From Polynucleobacter finlandensis (GTDB lineage Bacteria > Pseudomonadota > Gammaproteobacteria > Burkholderiales > Burkholderiaceae), in contig NZ_JACVPS010000004.1 of NCBI RefSeq assembly GCF_018881755.1, positions 124,001 through 188,000 of the forward strand: DNA of 64,000 nucleotides, read 5' to 3'. Shown here one piece after another: positions 1 to 7,062 of this stretch. The notes beneath the pieces were generated by a model. The model searched no databases. It worked only from the letters and a program-made list of their open reading frames with translations, and was not told the origin of the DNA. Made by a program: the position numbers and the translations under genes. How positions within the stretch are numbered: position 1 is the stretch's first letter; each line of letters begins with the position of its first letter.

Positions 1-2
1 AT

Positions 3-65
3 CACCAAATCAGCCAAGATGAAATCGCTGCTCAGTTCAAAACAGCCTTTGGCTTTAGTTTTTAA
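3..65 (+). CDS. C-terminal tail of an unidentified gene (partial)
   Basis: The third forward frame is open from the window edge to a TAA at 63-65 and encodes 20 residues ending in QFKTAFGFSF. It is followed by a strong intrinsic terminator at 111-136, the position expected after a real + strand gene. The fragment is too short to assign a family, and a chance open frame cannot be excluded. Confidence 0.4.
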   Translation, partial: HQISQDEIAAQFKTAFGFSF

Positions 66-110
66 GTTCTTTAGCCTCCTAAGCTAACTCAATCTGCAAC
101 CAGCAATAGA

Positions 111-139
111 AAAGGGGTCTCGTGAGAGACCCCTTTAAA
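111..139. terminator. Bidirectional intrinsic terminator
   Basis: A perfect 11-bp stem, AAAGGGGTCTC (111-121) with GAGACCCCTTT (126-136), closes a GTGA loop. An A-run precedes it, giving a U-run for minus-strand transcripts, and TTTAAA follows it on the plus strand. It lies between the tail of the + strand gene and the end of the H1-like reading frame (164), so it can serve both converging transcripts. Confidence 0.85.
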
Positions 140-163
140 CTTCACCCGTCTATAAGTCGAAAC

Positions 164-298
164 TTAAGGACGTGTGCCAGTTGGGAAGGGCCAGGCAGCA
201 GCTGGATTCAACGTAGTTGAAGTAGCGGCTTTCTTAGCCACGGGCTTTTTTACAGCTTTGCCCGCTTTCTTCGCAGCAGGCTTACTTACTTTTTTTTT
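164..298 (-). other. -1 frame extension of the H1-like protein past an A AAA AAG slippery site
   Basis: On the minus strand the coding sequence reads GCA AAA AAA AAG TAA. A -1 slip on A AAA AAG (295-289) replaces the stop with GTA AGT AAG and opens 41 further residues, rich in AKK and ending LNPAAAWPFPTGTRP, with TAA at 164-166. The full product would be 133 residues. Seven nucleotides after the heptamer a stem GCCTGC (281-276) / GCGGGC (265-260), with one G-U pair and a 10-nt loop, is possible; this is the usual layout of -1 frameshift signals. Transcriptional slippage on A9, or an indel in the sequence, would give the same protein. Confidence 0.7.
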
Positions 299-564
299 GC
301 TACGCGCTTTTTTGCTACTTTTTTAGCAGCTGGCTTCTTTTTAGCTACTTTTTTAGCAGCTGGCTTTTTAGCAGCAGCTTTTTTAGCAGCAGGACGCTTC
401 TTAGCTACTTTTTTAGCAGCTGGCTTTTTAGCAGCAGCTTTTTTAGCAGCAGGACGCTTCTTAGCTACTTTTTTAGCAGCTGGCTTTTTAGCAGCAGGAC
501 GCTTCTTAGCTACTTTTTTAGCAGCAGGTTTCTTTGCAGCAGGTTTCTTTTTGGCGATTGCCAT
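286..564 (-). CDS. Histone H1-like Lys/Ala-rich DNA-binding protein (zero-frame product)
   Basis: The 92-residue product is almost entirely K, A, P, V and R in AKKPAAKKVAKK-type repeats, as in the H1-like nucleoid proteins of betaproteobacteria (for example Bordetella BpH1). Such proteins bind DNA through unstructured basic repeats. The ATG at 564 has a good AAGGAG Shine-Dalgarno. The zero frame stops at TAA (286-288) directly after an A9 run (T290-298 on the + strand). Downstream the -1 frame stays open to 164 and encodes a typical family tail, so this short form is either a truncated product, one of two programmed products, or the result of a lost or miscounted A. Two identical 60-bp units lie inside the gene (361-480). 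Confidence 0.85.
   Translation of the reverse strand: MAIAKKKPAAKKPAAKKVAKKRPAAKKPAAKKVAKKRPAAKKAAAKKPAAKKVAKKRPAAKKAAAKKPAAKKVAKKKPAAKKVAKKRVAKKK
341..497. repeat. 60-bp tandem repeat inside the H1-like gene (about 2.6 copies)
   Basis: Bases 361-420 and 421-480 are identical, and the same 60-bp register extends back to 341 and forward to about 497. The unit is 20 codons, so gain or loss of copies keeps the frame and changes only the number of basic repeats. Perfect identity at third codon positions suggests recent duplication or ongoing homogenisation. Confidence 0.9.
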
Positions 565-720
565 AGTAATGCTCCTTCACGTGAAGATTAGTACAAACTA
601 CCGATTAAGAAGACCCGACCATTCATTTCCGCCTTGCCTTGCGGCATATTGGAGTAGACGAGCGAGCCATTCATCGGCGCGCGGCTTGATGCTAAGTGCT
701 GCACGCTAATGAATCTTGGA

Positions 721-755
721 AAAAAAGCCGTGGCCCCAAAGGACAACGGCTTTTT
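721..755 (-). terminator. Intrinsic terminator, probably of nrdAB
   Basis: The 10-bp arms AAAAAGCCGT (722-731) and ACGGCTTTTT (746-755) enclose a 14-nt loop. On the minus strand the stem ends in a run of seven T, which fits termination of the nrdA-nrdB transcript. Confidence 0.75.
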
Positions 756-789
756 GAATTTGCTGGAAAAAATAGAGAGAGTAGTCCAG

Positions 790-810
790 AAACCCTTGAG
801 CAAGGGTTTT
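790..810. terminator. Second hairpin downstream of nrdB
   Basis: The arms AAACCCTT (790-797) and AAGGGTTT (802-809) enclose a GAGC tetraloop. The following TTTT favours termination of plus-strand transcripts, although no + strand gene is clear here. It may also protect the nrdAB mRNA end. Confidence 0.5.
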
Positions 811-897
811 CGGATTTGCGCCTGGTTTTGCTGACCTTTAAAACTATCCAACCGTCTAATCTCCTATTAAGCCGGCGATACGCTTTTGATTACTGTA

Positions 898-2082
898 CTA
901 CTCCCAACTTAGCGCACCACCAGTTTGATACTCAATAACGCGTGTCTCAAAAAAGTTTCGTTCTTTTTTCAGATCAATCATTTCTGACATCCATGGGAAT
1001 GGATTCTCTTCATTTGGGAACATGGCGTCAAGTCCTATTTGCAAACATCTGCGATTACAGATGTATCTTAGGTAGCCTTTGAACATCGGAGCGTTCAATC
1101 CGAGCACTCCACGAGGCATCGTATCTTCGGCATAACGGTACTCTAATTCGACTGCTTTTTCGAAGATCGCTTTGATCTCATCTTTGAACGCGGAAGTCCA
1201 TAACTGCGGGTTCTCCAGCTTAATTTGATTAATCAAATCGATACCAAAATTGCAGTGCATTGACTCATCACGAAGGATGTATTGATACTGCTCAGCAGCA
1301 CCCGTCATTTTGTTTTGACGACCCATTGCAAGTATTTGCGTAAAACCAACATAAAAGAATAATCCTTCCATTACGCAGGCAAAAACAATGAGCGAACGCA
1401 GTAATGTTTGATCCGTTTCTAATGTGCCAGTCTTGAAATTTGGATTGGTCAGCACGTCAATATACGGAATTAAGAACTCATCTTTAGCGCGAATTGAATC
1501 AATCTCGTGATACGCATTGAAGATTTCGCTCTGGTCTAAACCCAAAGATTCCACAATATATTGATAGGCATGAGTATGAATCGCCTCCTCAAAAGCCTGA
1601 CGCAATAGGTATTGGCGGCATTCTGGGGCGGTAATGTGGCGGTAAGTACCCAGAACAATATTGTTTGCAGCCAAAGAATCCGCTGTAGTGAAGAAACCGA
1701 GATTACGCTTAATAATCCTGCGTTCATCTTCCGTTAAACCATTTGGATCTTTCCAAAGCGCGATATCGCGATTCATATTGATCTCTTGTGGCATCCAATG
1801 GTTTGCACAACCAGCTAAATATTTTTCCCAAGCCCACTTATATTTAAATGGAACCAGTTGATTAACGTCTGTCTTGGCATTAATCACGCGCTTATCAGCA
1901 GCATTCACGCGATGTGCAACACCACCTGACAGTGACGCAGCCTCTAATGCTGCAGGTGCAGCAACTTGGGGCGCCATTGCAACTTGGTCTGGCTGTGGAC
2001 GTTGTGGCTCCGCTGCTACCGGTTGCGGTGCAAGCCCAGCTTTCGCTAACGCTGGAGCAACTTCCTCTTCCCAATTCAACAT
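898..2082 (-). CDS. nrdB: Ribonucleoside-diphosphate reductase class Ia, beta subunit
   Basis: This subunit houses the di-iron/tyrosyl radical that starts reduction of ribonucleotides to deoxyribonucleotides, working with NrdA encoded just upstream. The expected iron ligands are visible: D135, E166 and H169 (in [10 protein letters not shown]), E239 (in VMEGLFF), E273 and H276 (in RDESMH). Y173, four residues after H169, is the radical tyrosine position. At 394 residues it is slightly longer than E. coli NrdB because of an Ala/Pro/Gln-rich N-terminal stretch of about 55 residues. The C-terminal end [10 protein letters not shown] is the kind of tail that docks on the alpha subunit. It lies 44 bp after nrdA and very probably shares its transcript. 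Confidence 0.97.
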   Translation of the reverse strand: MLNWEEEVAPALAKAGLAPQPVAAEPQRPQPDQVAMAPQVAAPAALEAASLSGGVAHRVNAADKRVINAKTDVNQLVPFKYKWAWEKYLAGCANHWMPQEINMNRDIALWKDPNGLTEDERRIIKRNLGFFTTADSLAANNIVLGTYRHITAPECRQYLLRQAFEEAIHTHAYQYIVESLGLDQSEIFNAYHEIDSIRAKDEFLIPYIDVLTNPNFKTGTLETDQTLLRSLIVFACVMEGLFFYVGFTQILAMGRQNKMTGAAEQYQYILRDESMHCNFGIDLINQIKLENPQLWTSAFKDEIKAIFEKAVELEYRYAEDTMPRGVLGLNAPMFKGYLRYICNRRCLQIGLDAMFPNEENPFPWMSEMIDLKKERNFFETRVIEYQTGGALSWE

Positions 2083-2126
2083 AACTTTCTCCTAATTCTT
2101 CTATTTCAAATCAGTAAGCAAATGGC

Positions 2127-5093
2127 TTACTGACATGCTTCACATTCTTCAAATCCAGCATCACCTGGACGCATTGTGCAAACTGGGCCATCTGCCTCTT
2201 GAGCTGCCGCTGCATCTGTTCCATTGACACCGCCACCACTGGAAACTGAATTCAACTGACCACTAGCAACTGTTGATTTCTCAACGTGCGTTGCAGCCAT
2301 GGTGCGGAGGTAATAAGTTGTCTTTAAGCCGCGTAACCACGCCAACTTATAGGTGTCATCTAATTTCTTGCCAGATGCACCACCCATGTAGATATTCAGT
2401 GACTGCGCTTGGTCAATCCACTTCTGACGACGTGAAGCGGCCTCAACTAACCAACTTGGCTCAACTTCAAATGCAGTTGCATACAAATCGCGTAAATCTT
2501 GTGGAATACGATCGATTTTGGATAAGGTGCCATCAAAGTACTTCAAGTCGGCAATCATGACTTCATCCCAGAGGCCGCGATCCTTCAGATCACGCACCAA
2601 GTACTCGTTTACTACTGTGAACTCACCAGAAAGGTTGGATTTCACAAACAAGTTCTGGAATGTAGGCTCGATACAAGCAGATACACCAATAATGTTAGAA
2701 ATCGTTGCAGTTGGCGCAATGGCGACGCAATTGGAGTTGCGCATACCGTGTTGCTTAATGCGCGCCCGCAAACCATCCCAATTCATGGTGGAAGAGCTAT
2801 CCACCTCAAGATAACCACCGCGCTCTTGCGCTAGCAAAGCAACCGAATCCTGTGGCAGGATGCCACGATCCCACAATGAACCCTTATAAGTGCTGTACAC
2901 GCCACGCTCTTCAGCCAACTCGTTAGACGCTTGATAAGCGTAGTAGCACACTGCTTCCATGGAAGAATCAGCAAACTTCACAGCCTCATCACTTGCATAA
3001 GGAATCCGTTGCATATGCAAGCAATCCTGGAAGCCCATGATGCCCATACCAACTGGGCGGTGCTTCAAGTTTGAATTACGCGCCTTAGCTACTGCATAGT
3101 AATTAATATCAATCACGTTATCCAACATGCGCATTGCAGTACGAATGGTTTTTTGGAGCTTCTCGTGATCCAAAATCATCTTGCCTGAAGCATCGGTAGT
3201 CATGTGAGCAGTTAAGTTCACAGAACCCAAGTTACATACGGCAATTTCGCTCTCGTTGGTATTGAGGGTGATCTCAGTACATAAGTTAGATGAGTGAACA
3301 ACGCCAATATGCTGCTGTGGGCTACGAATGTTGCAAGGATCTTTGAAAGTAATCCATGGATGACCAGTTTCAAACAACATTCCCAACATCTTGCGCCACA
3401 ATTGTTGCGCTGGAATTCTGCGGAAAGGCTTCAATTCACCACGATCAGCTTTTTGCTCATAAGCAACGTAAGCCTCTTCAAATGCTTTGCCGTATTTGTC
3501 ATGCAAATCAGGCGTGTTGGATGGCGAGAACAAAGTCCAATCGCCATTCTCCATCACGCGCTTCATGAACAGGTCAGGAATCCAGTTGGAGGTATTCATG
3601 TCATGCGTACGGCGACGATCATCACCAGTGTTCTTACGCAATTCCAAGAACTCTTCAATATCTAAATGCCATGTTTCTAAATAGGCACAAACAGCGCCTT
3701 TACGCTTACCGCCCTGGTTCACCGCAACTGCTGTGTCATTCACCACCTTCAAGAACGGCACAACACCTTGTGACTTGCCGTTAGTGCCCTTGATATGACT
3801 TCCCAAGGCGCGAACGTTTGTCCAGTCATTACCTAAACCGCCGGCAAACTTAGACAGCAATGCATTCTCTTTCAATGCTTCGTAGATGCCATCAAGATCG
3901 TCATCAACAGTAGTCAAGTAGCAGCTTGAGAGTTGTGGACGAGTAGTTGCTGAGTTGAACAAAGTAGGCGTACTGGACATGAAATCAAATGTAGATAGAA
4001 TTTCATAAAACTCAATCGCACGGCGTTCACGATCTAACTCATTCAAAGACAAGCCCATCGCGACGCGCATAAAGAAAGCCTGTGGCATTTCAATACGACG
4101 CTCTTCGATGTGCAAGAAATAACGGTCATACAAAGTTTGCAAACCGAGGTAGTTGAACTGCAAGTCGCGGCTAGCATTCAATGCTGCAGCCAGTCTTGGC
4201 AGGTCAAACTCGCGCATACGTGGATCTAGCAACTCTGCAGCAATACCTTCGTTAATGTATTTCGCAAAATAAGTGCCATACTCCGCCTGCATATCGCCCT
4301 GCAATACTTCGTGACCCAAAATCTCTTTACGAATCACGTGCATCAAAATGCGAGCAGTTACTTGGCTATAAGCCGGATCGTTTTCGATTAAAGTACGTGA
4401 AGCCAAAATGGCTGAGTCATAAACCTGCGCGATTGGTACACCGTCGTACAAATTCTTAATCGTCTCAGTGATGATTGGAGTTGCATCAATTTGGTTGCCC
4501 AAACCTTCGCACGCAGCCTCAATAATGGTACGCAAAGCAGCCATATCAAGCCACTTCTCAACGCCGTTATCCGTCACCTTGATGCCGGACTCACCAGCTT
4601 GGTTCGCAGCTTGAGCATCTTGTGTGACTTCTTGCTGAGCAGCGCGCTCTTGATTGCGCTTTTCGCGATAAAGAACGTAAGCACGGGCTACGTTGTGCTC
4701 ACCACTACGCATCAAGGCCAATTCGACTTGATCTTGGATATCTTCAATATGGAAAGTGCCACCATTTGGTCGGCTACGCAATAAAGCGCGGACAACTGCA
4801 TGGGTTAATTGTTCAACTTGCTCACGCACACGGGCAGAGGCGGCGCCCTGACCACCATTTACTGCCAAAAATGCTTTCGTTACGGCAATAGCAATTTTTG
4901 ATGGCTCGAAAGCTACGACAGAACCGTTACGGCGAATAATTTTGTAATCGGACAACTGGGTTGCCTGGCTGCCTCCAACACCTCCGGCAACAAATCCTGC
5001 CGAGGGGGTTTGGCTCAATGCCCCAGCAGGGTTCAAACCGGGATTATTCGTTCCAGCCGGTTGGCCTGCTGTTTGTGGATTGGCGTATGTCAT
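2127..5093 (-). CDS. nrdA: Ribonucleoside-diphosphate reductase class Ia, alpha subunit
   Basis: This is the catalytic subunit that reduces NDPs at a thiyl radical. Visible elements are an ATP-cone (about residues 50-145), a second, degenerate-looking cone (about 170-265), C391 in SSCYLTT, the active-site trio N603/C605/E607 in SSNLCTEI, the TTYYLR tyrosine pair, and a C-terminal CEAC pair for thioredoxin-type re-reduction. The 988 residues greatly exceed E. coli NrdA (about 760) but fit the tandem-cone type known from Pseudomonas. I chose the ATG at 5093 because AGGAG precedes it by 6 bp. The frame stays open to 5195, but that end touches the predicted promoter. NrdR boxes upstream predict repression when dATP is plentiful. 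Confidence 0.96.
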   Translation of the reverse strand: MTYANPQTAGQPAGTNNPGLNPAGALSQTPSAGFVAGGVGGSQATQLSDYKIIRRNGSVVAFEPSKIAIAVTKAFLAVNGGQGAASARVREQVEQLTHAVVRALLRSRPNGGTFHIEDIQDQVELALMRSGEHNVARAYVLYREKRNQERAAQQEVTQDAQAANQAGESGIKVTDNGVEKWLDMAALRTIIEAACEGLGNQIDATPIITETIKNLYDGVPIAQVYDSAILASRTLIENDPAYSQVTARILMHVIRKEILGHEVLQGDMQAEYGTYFAKYINEGIAAELLDPRMREFDLPRLAAALNASRDLQFNYLGLQTLYDRYFLHIEERRIEMPQAFFMRVAMGLSLNELDRERRAIEFYEILSTFDFMSSTPTLFNSATTRPQLSSCYLTTVDDDLDGIYEALKENALLSKFAGGLGNDWTNVRALGSHIKGTNGKSQGVVPFLKVVNDTAVAVNQGGKRKGAVCAYLETWHLDIEEFLELRKNTGDDRRRTHDMNTSNWIPDLFMKRVMENGDWTLFSPSNTPDLHDKYGKAFEEAYVAYEQKADRGELKPFRRIPAQQLWRKMLGMLFETGHPWITFKDPCNIRSPQQHIGVVHSSNLCTEITLNTNESEIAVCNLGSVNLTAHMTTDASGKMILDHEKLQKTIRTAMRMLDNVIDINYYAVAKARNSNLKHRPVGMGIMGFQDCLHMQRIPYASDEAVKFADSSMEAVCYYAYQASNELAEERGVYSTYKGSLWDRGILPQDSVALLAQERGGYLEVDSSSTMNWDGLRARIKQHGMRNSNCVAIAPTATISNIIGVSACIEPTFQNLFVKSNLSGEFTVVNEYLVRDLKDRGLWDEVMIADLKYFDGTLSKIDRIPQDLRDLYATAFEVEPSWLVEAASRRQKWIDQAQSLNIYMGGASGKKLDDTYKLAWLRGLKTTYYLRTMAATHVEKSTVASGQLNSVSSGGGVNGTDAAAAQEADGPVCTMRPGDAGFEECEACQ

Positions 5094-5167
5094 GTAGCTC
5101 CTGCTTATATATATAGTTATTTGGTCAAAAAAATCGTTAAAAAACAATGGGGTACTGCTGTATTCAA

Positions 5168-5183
5168 ACACTACATCTAGTGT
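5168..5183 (-). promoter_or_regulatory. NrdR box 1
   Basis: The sequence ACACTACATCTAGTGT matches the NrdR consensus (acaCwAtATaTwGtgt) in both half-sites. It lies just downstream of the predicted nrdA start of transcription. Confidence 0.85.
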
Positions 5184-5198
5184 TTTGAAGTGCATTTG

Positions 5199-5214
5199 GT
5201 ACTAAGTATAGGGA
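5199..5214 (-). promoter_or_regulatory. NrdR box 2 overlapping the nrdA -10 element
   Basis: This weaker box has the core TACTAAGTATAGGG. It starts exactly 31 bp from box 1, three helical turns, the spacing known for NrdR pairs. The hexamer TATACT (minus strand, 5205-5210) inside it is a good -10 element, so bound NrdR would block RNA polymerase. Confidence 0.75.
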
Positions 5215-5283
5215 ATTATTCCTACTTTAGTAATACTTTTTTAATAAATTCTTATAAGTATTTTTACTAAGTTTTATGCTGAA

Positions 5284-5306
5284 TTTAGTGCCATCTTGGT
5301 GCTAAA
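5284..5306. repeat. Inverted repeat upstream of the nrdA promoter
   Basis: TTTAGTGCC and GGTGCTAAA form a 9-bp imperfect dyad (two G-U pairs if RNA) around ATCTT. A second 6-bp dyad CCCTTT/AAAGGG lies at 5314-5331. They sit between the ampD terminator and the nrdA promoter and could be protein-binding sites. Function is unknown. Confidence 0.45.
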
Positions 5307-5334
5307 TTTCGAGCCCTTTTTAGATAAAGGGTAT

Positions 5335-5354
5335 AAAAGTGAGCGTGTGCTCAC
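5335..5354 (-). terminator. Intrinsic terminator after ampD
   Basis: On the minus strand GTGAGC, loop ACAC and GCTCAC are followed by TTTTAT. It lies 17 bp past the ampD stop codon and separates that operon from the nrdA promoter. Confidence 0.6.
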
Positions 5355-5370
5355 ATACTAAAAATGAACC

Positions 5371-6189
5371 CTAGCGGGAATGTAAGCCGTAGGGAAATTT
5401 TTCATCTGAAATACCAGCCTTCAACTGCATTTTTTTCCAGTCAAATTGGACTCCAGGGTCAGTTTTACGTTCTGGGGCGATGTCGCTATGCCCAGCAAAT
5501 TGGAGATCTGGAAAAGTCAGTTGTAAATCTGCCACTAATCTTGAAAGTGCACTGTATTGCACTTCTTCAAACGCAGTCTCCCCATCTCCTTCTAATTCGA
5601 TGCCAATCGAAAAATCGTTGCATCTCTCCCTACCTAAAAATGAAGAAACGCCAGCATGCCAAGCCTTACTCTTGGTGGAAACGAACTGAAAGACTTCTCC
5701 AGCTCGAGAAATCAAGAAATGGCTAGATACTTTTTGGTTGGCAATCTCTGCAAAGTAAGGATGCAAAGAAAAATTGAGTCTATTTTGGAAAAAATCCACA
5801 ATGAATTGAGTGGAAGAGCGATTCTTGAACTCTCCAGGCGGCAAGCTAATGTGATGAATGACTGCTAAGTCAGGCACACACGCTTCTGGCCTTAAGTCAT
5901 GATTAGGCGAAGCGCGCCAAGCAGCGTAACCGAGCCAGCCTTCGGAATCCAAGGCATTGAGATGGTCTCCAGAGCAATAAAAACGATCCTCTAGAGCAAT
6001 TGCATCTGCCTGCGGAAGATGAACTTTGCAACATTGGCACTGAACCATCGCTTGAGGCTTTAGGGTCTCAGCTTTTTTTTGGGCGCCCGTTTTGAGGTTT
6101 TCAGTGGCGCGGAGCTCGGCCTGTTTTTTACCTTTAAGCCACAGATAAAAAAGGCTTGCGCCCACAAATAGGAGTAACCACTTGATCAA
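5371..6189 (-). CDS. ampD: PP0621-like membrane domain fused to AmpD-type 1,6-anhydromuramyl-L-alanine amidase
   Basis: The C-terminal two thirds (about residues 100-272) are an N-acetylmuramoyl-L-alanine amidase of AmpD type, which removes the peptide from anhydro-muropeptides during wall recycling. Zinc ligands H112 (in VIHHISLPPGEF), H234 and D244 (in GHSDIAPERKTDPG) and the catalytic-type E198 and K242 are present. The first about 90 residues hold one membrane segment (3-19) and a small Cys cluster (C51, C53, C54, C72), as in the PP0621 family. In many betaproteobacteria these are two adjacent genes. The start is TTG, 4 nt after the stop of the upstream gene, so translational coupling is likely. 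The fusion would tether the amidase to the inner membrane on the cytoplasmic side. Confidence 0.88.
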   Translation of the reverse strand: MIKWLLLFVGASLFYLWLKGKKQAELRATENLKTGAQKKAETLKPQAMVQCQCCKVHLPQADAIALEDRFYCSGDHLNALDSEGWLGYAAWRASPNHDLRPEACVPDLAVIHHISLPPGEFKNRSSTQFIVDFFQNRLNFSLHPYFAEIANQKVSSHFLISRAGEVFQFVSTKSKAWHAGVSSFLGRERCNDFSIGIELEGDGETAFEEVQYSALSRLVADLQLTFPDLQFAGHSDIAPERKTDPGVQFDWKKMQLKAGISDEKFPYGLHSR

Positions 6190-6193
6190 AACA

Positions 6194-7042
6194 TCACGCT
6201 CTCTGGAGAATGACTTCCATTACAAAACGACTGCCGATATAGGCTAGCAGCAAAGCAGTATATGCACTCAGGACCCAACGTACTGCCGCCCTTCCGCGTA
6301 GGCCGACTCTCCAGCGCGCCACTATTAGCCCACCAAATAAAAACCAAGAGACAAGTGCAAAGATAGTTTTGTGGTCAAAAACCAAAGGTTTTCCAAATAA
6401 GGTCTGGGAAAAAAGTAGGCCTGAGAAGACGGTTAAGCTCAGGAGAGCAAAGCCTACATATAGCAGGTTGAAGAGCAAGCCTTCCATCATCATCAAGGGT
6501 GGAAGGTCTTCAAGCCAATGGCCCACCCGACTATTAGGGGAAACGGCTAGCTCACGATGCAAGGCGCGATCTTGCACGCTCATCAACATGGCGTGCATTG
6601 CCGCCAGGCTGAGAAGGCCGACTGAAATCGTCGCCACAATGAAGTGCCCCTTAAACCAAGGGTCCGAGACTGCACGAGGCGAAATTAAGGTCCCCGGAAA
6701 AATCGACGGCAGAAATGCATAAATCATGGCAAATAAGATTGCCATCCAACGCAAACTAGCAATAGGCGTGAACCAAGACTGGAACCAATAAAAAGCCAAG
6801 CCCACCCAAGCAATTAAAGATAAATCTTGGGCAAAGCCAAATACAAAACCTTCTGGGGTGAATACCGAATCATGCAGTTCAATTCCATGAATCAACAAAA
6901 TCACAAAAATTGCAGCCTGCACCAGACCAGAAAACAGAGGAGAATCCGCTGCAGCCTTTGATCTAAAGCTTAAAACAAGCAAAAGAATCAAATAAAGCGC
7001 AGATGGGAGACATCCGTAACTTGAGTAACCTAAAATATCCAT
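6194..7042 (-). CDS. CcsA/YpjD-like inner-membrane cytochrome c assembly protein
   Basis: This 282-residue protein has about eight hydrophobic segments and resembles the YpjD/CcsA-like proteins often encoded next to ffh in proteobacteria. The family is related to the haem-handling CcsA/CcmC proteins. No clear tryptophan-rich WWD signature is visible, so haem handling is uncertain. Its ATG at 7042 is only 20 bp from the divergent ffh start. The downstream ampD fusion begins 4 nt after its stop. Confidence 0.8.
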   Translation of the reverse strand: MDILGYSSYGCLPSALYLILLLVLSFRSKAAADSPLFSGLVQAAIFVILLIHGIELHDSVFTPEGFVFGFAQDLSLIAWVGLAFYWFQSWFTPIASLRWMAILFAMIYAFLPSIFPGTLISPRAVSDPWFKGHFIVATISVGLLSLAAMHAMLMSVQDRALHRELAVSPNSRVGHWLEDLPPLMMMEGLLFNLLYVGFALLSLTVFSGLLFSQTLFGKPLVFDHKTIFALVSWFLFGGLIVARWRVGLRGRAAVRWVLSAYTALLLAYIGSRFVMEVILQRA

Positions 7043-7062
7043 CTGGAAAGTCTAATCGATAA

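Larger units (their letters stand above)
565..897. other. 333-bp spacer between H1-like gene and nrdB
   Basis: The spacer holds two hairpins (722-755 and 790-810, listed separately), a 12-bp palindrome CTTCACGTGAAG at 575-586 next to the H1-like Shine-Dalgarno, and an open minus frame at 588-851. The terminal part of that frame (about 590-715) has gene-like codon use but runs through the terminator hairpin and matches nothing I recognise. It may be a decayed gene end or chance. I see no RNA gene of a known class. Confidence 0.5.

Noticed and set aside
588-851. 87-codon minus frame downstream of nrdB as a gene
   Set aside because: It spans a strong terminator hairpin, has no ribosome site or credible start, and only its last part looks coding-like. 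It is kept as a possible remnant, not as a CDS.
5094-5195. Upstream extension of nrdA to 5195
   Set aside because: The extra 34 residues start at the predicted transcription start and NrdR box, while the ATG at 5093 has an AGGAG at 6 nt.
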